Assembly (NCBI RefSeq): GCF_025215095.1
Contig: NZ_JALHAP010000080.1
Location: forward strand, 248,001-312,000
Length of the DNA: 64,000 nucleotides
Reading direction: 5' to 3'
DNA from: Dryocola boscaweniae
Lineage (GTDB): Bacteria; Pseudomonadota; Gammaproteobacteria; Enterobacterales; Enterobacteriaceae
In this document: positions 27,122 through 35,268 of the stretch, one piece after another
Layout of the letters: every line of letters starts with the position of its first letter
Numbering within the stretch: the stretch's first letter is position 1
Notes under the pieces: generated by a model
Told to the model about the DNA's origin: nothing
What the model saw: the letters and a program-made list of their open reading frames with translations, nothing else
Database searches by the model: none
Translations under genes and position numbers: made by a program

Positions 27122-29839
27122 ATGCTGTTTAAAAACCTGACCCGGCAGTTGTTTTCACAACTTAGCCGTCATTTGCCACGCCGTCTGATCCAGCGCGACC
27201 CAATGCCGGATGGCAAAACCGACTCGCTTGCGGCAGAAATTCCTGCATCGCTTAGTGAAGCGTGCCTGAAATACGCTTACGCGAGCGAAGAGCAGCTCTA
27301 TCGCGAGTTTTCCAGTCATCCTGAGGGCCTGAATATCCGGGAAGTGGAAGACGCGCTGGAAGCGCACGGCCCGAATCAGATCCCCGCTCAGGCGCCGACG
27401 CCGTGGTGGAAACATCTGTGGAGCTGCTATCGCAACCCGTTCAATCTGCTGCTGACGCTGCTTGGCATTTTTTCTTATGCCACAGAAGATGACCTGTTCG
27501 GCGCGGGCGTTATCGCGCTGATGGTTATCATCTCGACGCTGCTTAACTTTATTCAGGAAGCCCGCTCCACCAAAGCGGCGGATGCGCTTAAAGCGATGGT
27601 CAGCAACACGGCCACGGTAATGCGCGTCATCAACGAAAAAGGGAAGAGCAGCTATGTCGAAATTCCCCTCGACCAGCTTGTGCCTGGCGATATCGTAAAA
27701 CTTTCCGCGGGCGATATGATCCCGGCTGATTTACGCGTGCTCCAGGCTCGCGATCTGTTCGTGGCGCAGGCTTCGTTAACCGGTGAATCGCTGCCGGTAG
27801 AAAAAGCGGCGGTAAGCCGTGCAGCGCGGCACAACAACCCGCTCGAATGCGACACGCTGTGCTTTATGGGCACCAACGTGGTGAGCGGTACGGCGCTTGC
27901 GATGGTGATAGCGACTGGCGGCAACACCTGGTTTGGTCAGCTAGCCGGGCGCGTAACCCAGCAGGAAAACGAACCCAATGCGTTCCAGAAAGGCATCAGC
28001 CGCGTGAGCTGGCTGTTGATCCGCTTTATGCTGGTGATGGTGCCGGTGGTCTTGCTGATCAACGGATTCACCAAAGGCGACTGGTGGGAGGCGGCGCTGT
28101 TCTCGCTCTCCGTTGCGGTTGGTCTGACGCCTGAAATGCTGCCGATGATCGTCACCTCAACCCTTGCCCGCGGCGCGGTAAAACTCTCGAAACAGAAAGT
28201 GATCGTCAAACATCTGGACGCTATTCAGAACTTCGGCGCAATGGATATTCTGTGTACCGATAAAACCGGCACGCTGACCCAGGATCGCATTATTCTGGAA
28301 ACGCACACCGATATTCTGGGCGGCGTGAGTGACCGCGTGCTGTATACGGCGTGGCTGAACAGCCATTACCAGACCGGCCTGAAAAATCTGCTGGATGTGG
28401 CGGTGCTGGAAGGGGTGGATGCGGAAAATGCCCGCAGGGCCGTGGCCCGCTGGCAGAAAGTGGATGAAATTCCGTTCGATTTTGAACGCCGCCGCATGTC
28501 GGTGGTGGTTTCCGAATCGCCTGAAGTTCATCAGCTCATTTGCAAAGGCGCGCTGCAGGAAATCCTGAGCGTTTGTACTCAGGTTCGCCACGGCGATGAG
28601 ATCGTGCCGCTAAACGACGCGATGCTTAAACGCATTCGCAGAGTGACCGACGATCTTAATCGCCAGGGATTGCGCGTGGTTGCGGTCGCGACCAAATTCC
28701 TCCCGGCGCGCCACGAAGACTACAGCCGCGTCGATGAATCCGATCTGATCCTCGAAGGCTATATCGCTTTCCTCGATCCGCCGAAAGAGACGACCGCGCC
28801 GGCGCTGAAAGCGCTGAAGGAAAGCGGCATCACCGTCAAAATCCTCACCGGCGACAGCGAGCTGGTCGCAGCGAAAGTATGTCGTGAAGTTGGGCTGGAT
28901 GTGGATGAGCGGGTTACCGGCTGCGAAATCGAAAATCTCAGGGATGAAGAACTGGCCGCTCTTGCCCTGCGAACCACGCTATTTGCTCGCCTGACGCCGA
29001 TGCACAAAGAACGCATTGTTCGTCTGTTGCGCGGCGAAGGTCACGTTGTCGGTTTTATGGGGGACGGCATCAACGATGCGCCTGCGCTGCGTGCGGCGGA
29101 TATTGGTATCTCCGTTGACGGGGCGGTGGATATCGCCCGCGAAGCGGCGGATATCATCCTGCTCGAAAAAAGCCTGATGGTGCTTGAAGAAGGCGTAATC
29201 GAAGGGCGTCGTACTTTTGCCAATATGCTGAAATACATCAAAATGACCGCCAGCTCTAACTTCGGCAACGTGTTCAGCGTGCTGGTGGCGAGCGCCTTCC
29301 TGCCGTTCCTGCCGATGCTGCCGATTCACTTGCTGATTCAGAACCTGCTGTACGATGTGTCCCAGGTGGCCATCCCGTTTGATAACGTAGACGACGAGCA
29401 AATCGCTAAACCGCAGCGCTGGAATCCGGCGGATTTAGGACGCTTTATGGTGTTCTTCGGGCCAATCAGCTCCATCTTCGACATCATGACGTTCTGCGTC
29501 ATGTGGTGGGTATTCCAGGCTAACGTGCCGGAAGCGCAAACCCTGTTCCAGTCCGGCTGGTTCGTGGTGGGCTTACTGTCGCAAACATTGATTGTGCATA
29601 TGATTCGTACCCGCCGCATTCCGTTTATTCAAAGCCGTGCCGCATGGCCGCTGATGGTGATGACGCTGATTGTTATGGCGGTGGGCATCGCGCTGCCGTT
29701 CTCGCCGCTGGCAAGCTATCTGCATCTTCAGGCGCTGCCGCTTAGCTACTTCCCATGGCTGGTGCTGATTCTTGGGGGGTATATGACCCTGACCCAGGCG
29801 GTGAAAGGTTTCTATGCCCGTCGTTACGGCTGGCAGTAA
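27122..29839 (+). CDS. mgtA: Mg2+-importing P-type ATPase MgtA
   Basis: MgtA is a P3-type ATPase of the inner membrane that imports Mg2+ when it is scarce. The protein has 905 residues (E. coli 898). The phosphorylated aspartate is D380 in DKTGTLT. The actuator motif LTGES precedes it, and the hinge motif MGDGINDAPALRAADIG follows. About ten membrane segments are expected, with the pair before the phosphorylation site containing VGLTPEMLPMI. The start ATG follows AAGGGA. Control comes from the PhoP box, the mgtL peptide and the leader hairpins upstream. Confidence 0.97.
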   Translation: MLFKNLTRQLFSQLSRHLPRRLIQRDPMPDGKTDSLAAEIPASLSEACLKYAYASEEQLYREFSSHPEGLNIREVEDALEAHGPNQIPAQAPTPWWKHLWSCYRNPFNLLLTLLGIFSYATEDDLFGAGVIALMVIISTLLNFIQEARSTKAADALKAMVSNTATVMRVINEKGKSSYVEIPLDQLVPGDIVKLSAGDMIPADLRVLQARDLFVAQASLTGESLPVEKAAVSRAARHNNPLECDTLCFMGTNVVSGTALAMVIATGGNTWFGQLAGRVTQQENEPNAFQKGISRVSWLLIRFMLVMVPVVLLINGFTKGDWWEAALFSLSVAVGLTPEMLPMIVTSTLARGAVKLSKQKVIVKHLDAIQNFGAMDILCTDKTGTLTQDRIILETHTDILGGVSDRVLYTAWLNSHYQTGLKNLLDVAVLEGVDAENARRAVARWQKVDEIPFDFERRRMSVVVSESPEVHQLICKGALQEILSVCTQVRHGDEIVPLNDAMLKRIRRVTDDLNRQGLRVVAVATKFLPARHEDYSRVDESDLILEGYIAFLDPPKETTAPALKALKESGITVKILTGDSELVAAKVCREVGLDVDERVTGCEIENLRDEELAALALRTTLFARLTPMHKERIVRLLRGEGHVVGFMGDGINDAPALRAADIGISVDGAVDIAREAADIILLEKSLMVLEEGVIEGRRTFANMLKYIKMTASSNFGNVFSVLVASAFLPFLPMLPIHLLIQNLLYDVSQVAIPFDNVDDEQIAKPQRWNPADLGRFMVFFGPISSIFDIMTFCVMWWVFQANVPEAQTLFQSGWFVVGLLSQTLIVHMIRTRRIPFIQSRAAWPLMVMTLIVMAVGIALPFSPLASYLHLQALPLSYFPWLVLILGGYMTLTQAVKGFYARRYGWQ

Positions 29840-29864
29840 TCAAGGGCGGATCACAGCCTAAATT

Positions 29865-29889
29865 GGCGAGATGTGATCTGCATCTCGCC
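29865..29889 (+). terminator. Hairpin after mgtA
   Basis: GGCGAGATG pairs with CATCTCGCC around a 7-base loop, inside a weaker outer TCAAGG/CCTTGA pairing. There is no clear T-run, so terminator function is uncertain. Confidence 0.45.
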
Positions 29890-29978
29890 GCGGCCTTGAG
29901 GAATATTTCTCCGCGTGTTACCAGAGTGTTTTGCTTTTTTTGCCCGTCACCTGGTTTGCCACGTCAAAAGGAATATTC

Positions 29979-32369
29979 ATGTTTAAATCAATACGTTTAA
30001 GTTTGTTAGCGGGCTGCATTTCCATCGCCTGCCAGGCAAATGCTGCCCCGGCAGGAGACCTGCCGTTGATGCCCTGGCCGCAGCAGGTGACTCGCCCGGC
30101 GGCGGAAGGCAGCCTGGTGCTGGATAATGCGGTGGCGATAAAAATCAGCGGCGACAAACTTGAAGGCGCCACAGAACGCTGGCGTGAGCGTATTGCGCAG
30201 CAAACCGGCTGGCAGCTTCAACCGGCACAGGCCAATCCTTCAAACCCAACCATTGATATTCACATCAATAAAGCTGTCAGTCCGTTACCCAGGCTTGACA
30301 GCGATGAAAGCTACGAGCTGAGCGTGACGGCGGACGGGGTTAAGCTGACCGCCAACACGCGTTTCGGCGCCATGCGCGGCATGGAAACCCTGCTGCAGCT
30401 TATCCAGAACGGGCCGCAAAATACCTCTATTCCTTTCGTGGCGATTAAAGACACGCCGCGCTTCCCATGGCGCGGCATGCTGCTGGATTCCGCACGCCAT
30501 TTTGTACCGATCGAGGATATTCTGCGCCAGTTGGACGGTATGGCGAGCGCCAAATTCAACGTCTTCCACTGGCACCTTACCGACGATCAGGGCTGGCGCT
30601 TCTCCTCGACGAAATACCCCAAATTGCAGCAGCTTGCCAGCGACGGGCAGTTCTACACCCAGGCGCAGATGAAAGAAGTGGTGCGTTATGCGACAAAACT
30701 AGGGATTCGCGTGGTGCCGGAAATGGATTTGCCAGGCCACGCTTCGGCGATTGCGGTGGCCTATCCGGAATTAATGAGTGCGCCGGGACCGTATCAAATG
30801 GAGCGCCACTGGGGCGTACTCAAACCTCTGCTTAATCCGGCTAACGAAGCCACCTACAAATTTGTCGATACCCTGATCGGTGAACTTACGGCCATCTTCC
30901 CGGATGCCTATTTGCATATCGGCGGTGATGAAGTTGACGATGCTCACTGGAAAGAATCCGCCTCGATTCAGGCGTTTATGAAACAGCACAACATTGCCGA
31001 TACCCACGCGCTGCAGACTTATTTTAATCAGCGGCTGGAGAAAATCCTCGAAAAGCATCATCGCCAGATGATGGGCTGGGATGAGATTTATCATCCGGAT
31101 CTGCCAAAAAGCATTCTGATCCAGTCCTGGCAAGGACAGGACGCTTTGGGCACGGTGGCTGCGAATGGCTATAAAGGGATCTTATCGACTGGCTTTTATC
31201 TCGACCAACCCCAGTCAACCGCTTACCACTACCGCAATGAGATCCTGCCGCAGGGCCTGGGCGGGATCGATCAAATCACCCCTGCCGATAGCGCGCAAAG
31301 CTGGTTCTTCACGATGCCGCGCCTGAAAGGCAAACCTGTGGAAGGCAGCTTCACGCTGGTAAACAACAAAAACGGCTGGCGAGGATTTATCGACTTCGAA
31401 GGCAAATCCCGTCGCGCTGTACGCGATATCGAATGGCTGAATGCTCATCAGGTCACTTTCACGGTGGATACCTGGATGGGTGAGACGCGGCCGGTAGTCA
31501 CGGTAGACCAGGACAAACTGAGCGGTTATTTCCTGGTGGGCAACGTGCGCTATCCGGCAAGCGGGCAAAAGCTGGATAACGTGCCGGAGGGCGTGCAGCC
31601 GGTGGTGCCGACGCCTGAACAGATGGACAATATTCTCGGCGGCGAAGCCGCGCTGTGGGCGGAAAACGTTTCTTCTCCGCTGCTTGATATCAAACTCTGG
31701 CCGCGCGCTTTCGCCGTGGCGGAGCGCCTGTGGTCTACGGAGGAGGTGAAAGACATCGATAACATGTATCAGCGCTTACAGGCGATCGATGCCTGGTCGA
31801 CCATCTCCGTTGGCCTGCGCCAGCATACCGCCGCCGTGCAGCAAATGACCCGTCTTGCGGGAACGCCGGATATTCTGCCGCTGCAGATCCTCGCCCAGGC
31901 GGTGGAACCCGCGCAGTATTACACCCGTCAGCATCTGAAGTTCCAGGCCGGAAATTACCATCATTTCGAACCTCTAAACCGTTTTGCAGATGCGCTGGGA
32001 GCGGAAAGCATTCAGGTTCGCTCTATGGATAGCTGGGTGGATAAACTTATCGCCGATCCGGAAGATGGCACCAGCGCGGAATCCCTGCGTCACACTTTTG
32101 CGCGCTGGCAGAGCAACACGCCGGACGTGCTGGCGCTGATTGACGGTAATTACCAACTGAAAGGGCTAAAACCGGTAGCGGAAAGCGTTGATAAACTGGC
32201 GGGAATAGGGCTGCGTTTAACTGATTTGGTGGCCAGGCAGGGAACGTTAAGCGGTGACGAGCGGGAAGGGATTCAAAAACAGCTTGATGATGCGGCGCAA
32301 ACTCAGGATGAAGTGGTTATCGCCGCCGTTTATCCGCTGCAAAAGCTATTACGCGCAAGCACCAGATAA
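29979..32369 (+). CDS. Secreted GH20 beta-N-acetylhexosaminidase
   Basis: This enzyme should hydrolyse terminal N-acetylglucosamine/galactosamine from chitooligosaccharides or glycans, probably in the periplasm or outside. The 796-residue protein starts with a signal peptide (likely cleavage near ANA-AP, residue about 23). A GH20b-type N-terminal domain (about 26-150) follows, then the GH20 TIM barrel. The catalytic pair is D317-E318 in HIGGDEVDD. FHWHLTDDQGWR lies at about 191-202 and GEAALWAEN at about 555-563. Between barrel strands 7 and 8 sits an unusually long insertion (about 435-540). ATG 29979 follows AAAAGGA. It has no counterpart beside E. coli mgtA; relatives occur in Enterobacter-like genomes. 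Confidence 0.92.
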   Translation: MFKSIRLSLLAGCISIACQANAAPAGDLPLMPWPQQVTRPAAEGSLVLDNAVAIKISGDKLEGATERWRERIAQQTGWQLQPAQANPSNPTIDIHINKAVSPLPRLDSDESYELSVTADGVKLTANTRFGAMRGMETLLQLIQNGPQNTSIPFVAIKDTPRFPWRGMLLDSARHFVPIEDILRQLDGMASAKFNVFHWHLTDDQGWRFSSTKYPKLQQLASDGQFYTQAQMKEVVRYATKLGIRVVPEMDLPGHASAIAVAYPELMSAPGPYQMERHWGVLKPLLNPANEATYKFVDTLIGELTAIFPDAYLHIGGDEVDDAHWKESASIQAFMKQHNIADTHALQTYFNQRLEKILEKHHRQMMGWDEIYHPDLPKSILIQSWQGQDALGTVAANGYKGILSTGFYLDQPQSTAYHYRNEILPQGLGGIDQITPADSAQSWFFTMPRLKGKPVEGSFTLVNNKNGWRGFIDFEGKSRRAVRDIEWLNAHQVTFTVDTWMGETRPVVTVDQDKLSGYFLVGNVRYPASGQKLDNVPEGVQPVVPTPEQMDNILGGEAALWAENVSSPLLDIKLWPRAFAVAERLWSTEEVKDIDNMYQRLQAIDAWSTISVGLRQHTAAVQQMTRLAGTPDILPLQILAQAVEPAQYYTRQHLKFQAGNYHHFEPLNRFADALGAESIQVRSMDSWVDKLIADPEDGTSAESLRHTFARWQSNTPDVLALIDGNYQLKGLKPVAESVDKLAGIGLRLTDLVARQGTLSGDEREGIQKQLDDAAQTQDEVVIAAVYPLQKLLRASTR

Positions 32370-32375
32370 ACCGAC

Positions 32376-32403
32376 AAATAAGGCCGCGAGCGCGGCCTTA
32401 TTT
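32376..32403. terminator. Bidirectional terminator between hexosaminidase gene and ridA
   Basis: AAATAAGGCCGCG and CGCGGCCTTATTT form a nearly uninterrupted stem with T/A runs on both sides, serving both convergent genes. Confidence 0.88.
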
Positions 32404-32419
32404 CTTGTTTTTGCAGAAA

Positions 32420-32809
32420 TTAACGGCGAACAGCAATCGCTTCAATTTCAATTTTTACGTCTTTTGGCAGACGAGCCACTTCCACGCAGGAACGCGCCGG
32501 GAAAGTCGCTTTATGCTCGGTGAAAAAGGCTTCGTAGGTGGCATTCACCGTGGCGAAGTCGTTGAGGTCTTTTACGAATACCGTGGTTTTCACGATATCG
32601 CCAACCTTCAGGCCTGCTGCTTCAACGATAGCCTGCACGTTTTCCAGAGACTGACGCGCCTGAGCGGCTACATCTTTCGGTACGGTGCCGGTTTTTGGGT
32701 CAACCGGGATCTGACCGGAAGTGATGATCATGCTGCCAAGGTCAACGCCCTGAACATAAGGGCCAATGGCTGCCGGTGCGTTTTCGGTGCTGATAGTACG
32801 AGAAGACAT
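32420..32809 (-). CDS. ridA: 2-iminobutanoate/2-iminopropanoate deaminase RidA
   Basis: RidA hydrolyses reactive enamine/imine intermediates made by PLP enzymes such as threonine deaminase, preventing 2-aminoacrylate damage. The 129-residue protein (E. coli 128) carries the essential arginine at R106 (FPARSCVEVARLP), the YjgF/Rid signature. ATG 32809 gives MSSRTISTENAPAAIGPYVQG. It lies downstream of pyrBI on the same strand, as in E. coli, but a BIME and the pyrI terminator separate them. Confidence 0.98.
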   Translation of the reverse strand: MSSRTISTENAPAAIGPYVQGVDLGSMIITSGQIPVDPKTGTVPKDVAAQARQSLENVQAIVEAAGLKVGDIVKTTVFVKDLNDFATVNATYEAFFTEHKATFPARSCVEVARLPKDVKIEIEAIAVRR

Positions 32810-32830
32810 TTTTATTCCTTATCTAAGTTC

Positions 32831-32902
32831 GTAGGGCGGGTAAGCTGCACGTCACCCGCCAACAGTTGAGCGGTGGATGACGCTTACGCTTATCCACCCT
32901 AC
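32831..32902. repeat. BIME: paired REP units between pyrI and ridA
   Basis: Two inverted REP-type palindromes, 32831-32860 (GTAGGGCGGGTAAG...CACCCGCC) and 32872-32902 (GGTGGATGACGC...TATCCACCCTAC), follow the pyrI terminator in the transcript. Confidence 0.82.
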
Positions 32903-32904
32903 AA

Positions 32905-32940
32905 ACAAAACGGCTCCCGCCCATTATAGGGAAGGGAGCA
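32905..32940 (-). terminator. pyrBI terminator
   Basis: On the minus strand GCTCCC (32939-32934) pairs with GGGAGC (32918-32913), followed by CGTTTTGTTTG. This fits the end of the pyrBI transcript. Confidence 0.7.
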
Positions 32941-32961
32941 AGGTTGTCATTAGCCGTGGTG

Positions 32962-33423
32962 CTAATCCGCCAGCACCACATGATGAGCGAACTCTTTCTC
33001 ACAATATTTGCACTTCAGGCTGATATCTTCGCCACGCTTTTTCACCGCGAACGAGGAGTAAACCGGCTCGCTGCGGCTGATGCAGTTGCTGTTTGGGCAA
33101 ACCAGCACTTTTTCGATGCGGTCAGGCAAAGCAGGACGACTTTTTCCAACCACTTCATATTCGTCGATGCGGTTAACGGTGGCGTGCGGCGCATACAGCG
33201 CCAGTTGGTTTACCTGCTCATCGGTCAGGAAAGTGTTTTCAATCTTGATCAGATCCTTACGGCCCTGTTCGCGAGAGGGCAGGTTCAGGCCGATGGTAAT
33301 GCGCTGTTCGGTTTCGGTCAGTTGGAATAGCGTCAGCAGCTTAAAGCCTACCTGCGCCGGGATATGGTCGATAACCGTGCCGCGTTTAATAGCTTCAACT
33401 TGTAATTTGTTATCGTGCGTCAT
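32962..33423 (-). CDS. pyrI: Aspartate carbamoyltransferase regulatory chain PyrI
   Basis: PyrI is the regulatory subunit of ATCase. It binds CTP/UTP (inhibition) or ATP (activation) and joins the catalytic trimers. It has 153 residues, as in E. coli. The N-terminal nucleotide-binding domain is followed by a zinc domain with C109, C114, C138 and C141 (CPNSNC and CKYC). It starts 16 bases after the pyrB stop and is cotranscribed with pyrB. Confidence 0.98.
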   Translation of the reverse strand: MTHDNKLQVEAIKRGTVIDHIPAQVGFKLLTLFQLTETEQRITIGLNLPSREQGRKDLIKIENTFLTDEQVNQLALYAPHATVNRIDEYEVVGKSRPALPDRIEKVLVCPNSNCISRSEPVYSSFAVKKRGEDISLKCKYCEKEFAHHVVLAD

Positions 33424-33439
33424 CTCTTTTTCCTCTCAC

Positions 33440-34372
33440 TTAAGCCAGTTCGCGATTCAAAACCAATGCCAGCAATGCCTGGCGAGCAAAAATGCCGTTG
33501 CCTGCCTGCTGGAAATACCAGGCGTGAGGCGTTTTATCCACGTCGGTAGTGATTTCATCCACGCGTGGCAGCGGATGCAGAACCTTCATGTTTTCGCGAG
33601 CGCCCGCCAGGTCGGCTGCGCGCAGCACAAACTGGGCTTTCACGTTGGCATATTCAGAAGGATCGAGGCGCTCTTTCTGCACGCGGGTCATGTACAGAAT
33701 ATCCAGCTCGGTCACCACGTCTTCGATAGCTTCGTGGCAGCTCCACTCAATGCCTTTCTCATCGAGCATATCGAGGATGTACTTCGGCATTGCCAGCGCG
33801 TTCGGGGCGATAAAGTAGAAGCGGTTGCCGGTAAACTTCGCCAGCGCCTGCGCCAGGGAATGCACGGTACGGCCGTATTTTAAATCGCCGACCATCGCGA
33901 TATTCAGGTTTTCCAGGCGCCCCTGCGTTTCCTGAATGGTGAACAGGTCGAGCAGCGTTTGGGTTGGGTGCTGGTTCGCGCCGTCACCCGCGTTCAGGAT
34001 TGGCACATTGCCGGAAAATTCAGTTGCCAGACGCGCCGCGCCTTCCTGCGGGTGGCGCATCACAATGGCGTCGACGTAGGTGCTGATAACCGAGATGGTA
34101 TCGGCCAGCGTTTCGCCTTTTTTGCCAAGTGACGTATTGCTGCTGTCGGAGAAGCCCACAACGGAAGCGCCCAGGCGGTGAATGGAGGTTTCGAACGAGA
34201 GACGAGTGCGCGTGGAGGCTTCAAAAAAGCAACTGGCGATAACCTTATGTTTGAGCAGTTCTGGCTGCGGGTTCGCTTTCAGCTTCGCCGCGGTAGACAG
34301 CACCAGTTCAAGCTCTTCACGACTGAGATCGTTTATGGAAATGATATGTTTTTGATACAGCGGATTAGCCAT
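33440..34372 (-). CDS. pyrB: Aspartate carbamoyltransferase catalytic chain PyrB
   Basis: PyrB makes N-carbamoylaspartate from carbamoyl phosphate and aspartate, the first committed step of pyrimidine synthesis. The 310-residue protein (E. coli 311) contains the carbamoyl-phosphate motif [12 protein letters not shown], the 80s loop [10 protein letters not shown] and the aspartate-site segment [10 protein letters not shown] chose ATG 34372 ([13 protein letters not shown]). The ten in-frame codons upstream belong to the attenuator region. Expression is set by UTP-sensed attenuation at pyrL. Confidence 0.98.
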   Translation of the reverse strand: MANPLYQKHIISINDLSREELELVLSTAAKLKANPQPELLKHKVIASCFFEASTRTRLSFETSIHRLGASVVGFSDSSNTSLGKKGETLADTISVISTYVDAIVMRHPQEGAARLATEFSGNVPILNAGDGANQHPTQTLLDLFTIQETQGRLENLNIAMVGDLKYGRTVHSLAQALAKFTGNRFYFIAPNALAMPKYILDMLDEKGIEWSCHEAIEDVVTELDILYMTRVQKERLDPSEYANVKAQFVLRAADLAGARENMKVLHPLPRVDEITTDVDKTPHAWYFQQAGNGIFARQALLALVLNRELA

Positions 34373-34400
34373 GTTTATCTCCTGTTCTCGGGCGTCGGGC

Positions 34401-34427
34401 AAAAAAAAGGCCCCTCAACGAGGGGCC
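34401..34427 (-). terminator. pyrBI attenuator
   Basis: On the minus strand AAGGCCCCTC and GAGGGGCCTT form a perfect stem around a 3-base loop, followed by eight T (plus-strand A run 34401-34408). It lies within the pyrL reading frame and just before pyrB, as in the E. coli UTP-sensitive attenuator. Confidence 0.93.
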
Positions 34428-34519
34428 TTTGAAATTGATTGATGTAACGGGAAGAAAAACGGCGTCGCGCCGTCTTTCAGACGACGAGGTGCGGCAATTT
34501 TTTGAACACGCTGAACCAT
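34415..34519 (-). CDS. pyrL: pyrBI operon leader peptide PyrL
   Basis: This 34-codon ORF starts MVQRVQKIAAPRRLKD and contains TPFFFPL. It has GGAGG five bases before its ATG. The E. coli leader peptide has 44 residues with the same MVQ start and FFFPL segment. The run of U in the FFF codons is the UTP-dependent pause site. When UTP is low, polymerase stalls there and the ribosome catches up, blocking the terminator. The stop TGA (34417-34415) lies in the loop and stem of the terminator. Confidence 0.9.
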   Translation of the reverse strand: MVQRVQKIAAPRRLKDGATPFFFPLHQSISKAPR

Positions 34520-34544
34520 GCTTCCTCCCGGCAAATTGTGGCGC

Positions 34545-34572
34545 ATTATACGCGTGTGCATTCACACTTCAA
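34545..34572 (-). promoter_or_regulatory. pyrBI promoter
   Basis: On the minus strand TTGAAG (34572-34567), a 16-base spacer and a perfect TATAAT (34550-34545) lie about 25 bases before the pyrL start codon. Confidence 0.85.
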
Positions 34573-34631
34573 GCGGTAAATTCACACTATTCGGCATTTA
34601 GCAATCGGTTGCCGGGAATACTTATGTGTTT

Positions 34632-35111
34632 CTAATGTAAGCCCAGCGTTTGCATAATGCGGCGATGCACCTGCGGCGTTTTTTGCACCTCACGCGGGGC
34701 AATCCAAACCACGCTGCTGCCTGCCACAACGCCTAAAATTTCCGGCAGGGCGCGGTAATCAAGGATTTTTGCCACCGCGCGCCCGTAACCTGCTACGGCA
34801 TGAATCATAATAAATTCCGCATTATGTTCGACGCTGATTACCATTTCCGCCACCGAACGCGCGGCATCCGGTTCCGGCTGTTCCTGTGGGTTTAAGGCGT
34901 AAATTTTTTGCCCCTTCGCGTTGCGCATTTTAATCACCCCGAGCAGCTTCAGCAGCCGGGAAACCGTGGACTGGCTGATGGCTTCAAAGCCGTGGCGCTG
35001 CAAATCCCGGCGCAGCTCTTCCTGGGAGTGATAGCTTTTATGGACGATAAGCCGTTGGCACAGCGTAAGCTGGCTCTGCTCTTTCTCTGATGACGTGCGG
35101 GAGATCCTCAT
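34632..35111 (-). CDS. ArgR-family regulator paralog linked to the arc operon
   Basis: This is an ArgR/AhrC-family regulator of 159 residues from ATG 35111; a GTG nine bases upstream would give 162. The N-terminal winged-helix domain is clear (SQSTVSRLLKLLG, about 46-58; MRNAKGQKIYAL). The C-terminal oligomerisation domain is divergent. Where E. coli ArgR has the arginine-binding pair D128-D129 (GTIAGDD), this protein has GVVAGSS (S132-S133). It follows arcD on the same strand and probably regulates the arc genes. Similar argR-like genes accompany the Salmonella arc cluster. Whether it senses arginine is doubtful. Confidence 0.88.
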   Translation of the reverse strand: MRISRTSSEKEQSQLTLCQRLIVHKSYHSQEELRRDLQRHGFEAISQSTVSRLLKLLGVIKMRNAKGQKIYALNPQEQPEPDAARSVAEMVISVEHNAEFIMIHAVAGYGRAVAKILDYRALPEILGVVAGSSVVWIAPREVQKTPQVHRRIMQTLGLH

Positions 35112-35239
35112 CGTATTCACTATTCCATGATTTCTATAGGTGATTAATTTACGCTGCTTATAGATTTAAACTGTTTGATAGATCTGACTTTTAGATTTTC
35201 CTTAACGATAAATGTTGTAAATTCTTTCTATTGCAGAAT

Positions 35240-35263
35240 TTAACGCCCCTTTCGGGGCGTTAA
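35240..35263 (-). terminator. Hairpin after arcD
   Basis: TTAACGCCCC pairs perfectly with GGGGCGTTAA around a TTTC loop just after the arcD stop. The following minus-strand sequence is only moderately T-rich, so some readthrough into the argR paralog is possible. Confidence 0.7.
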
Positions 35264-35268
35264 GCCGG

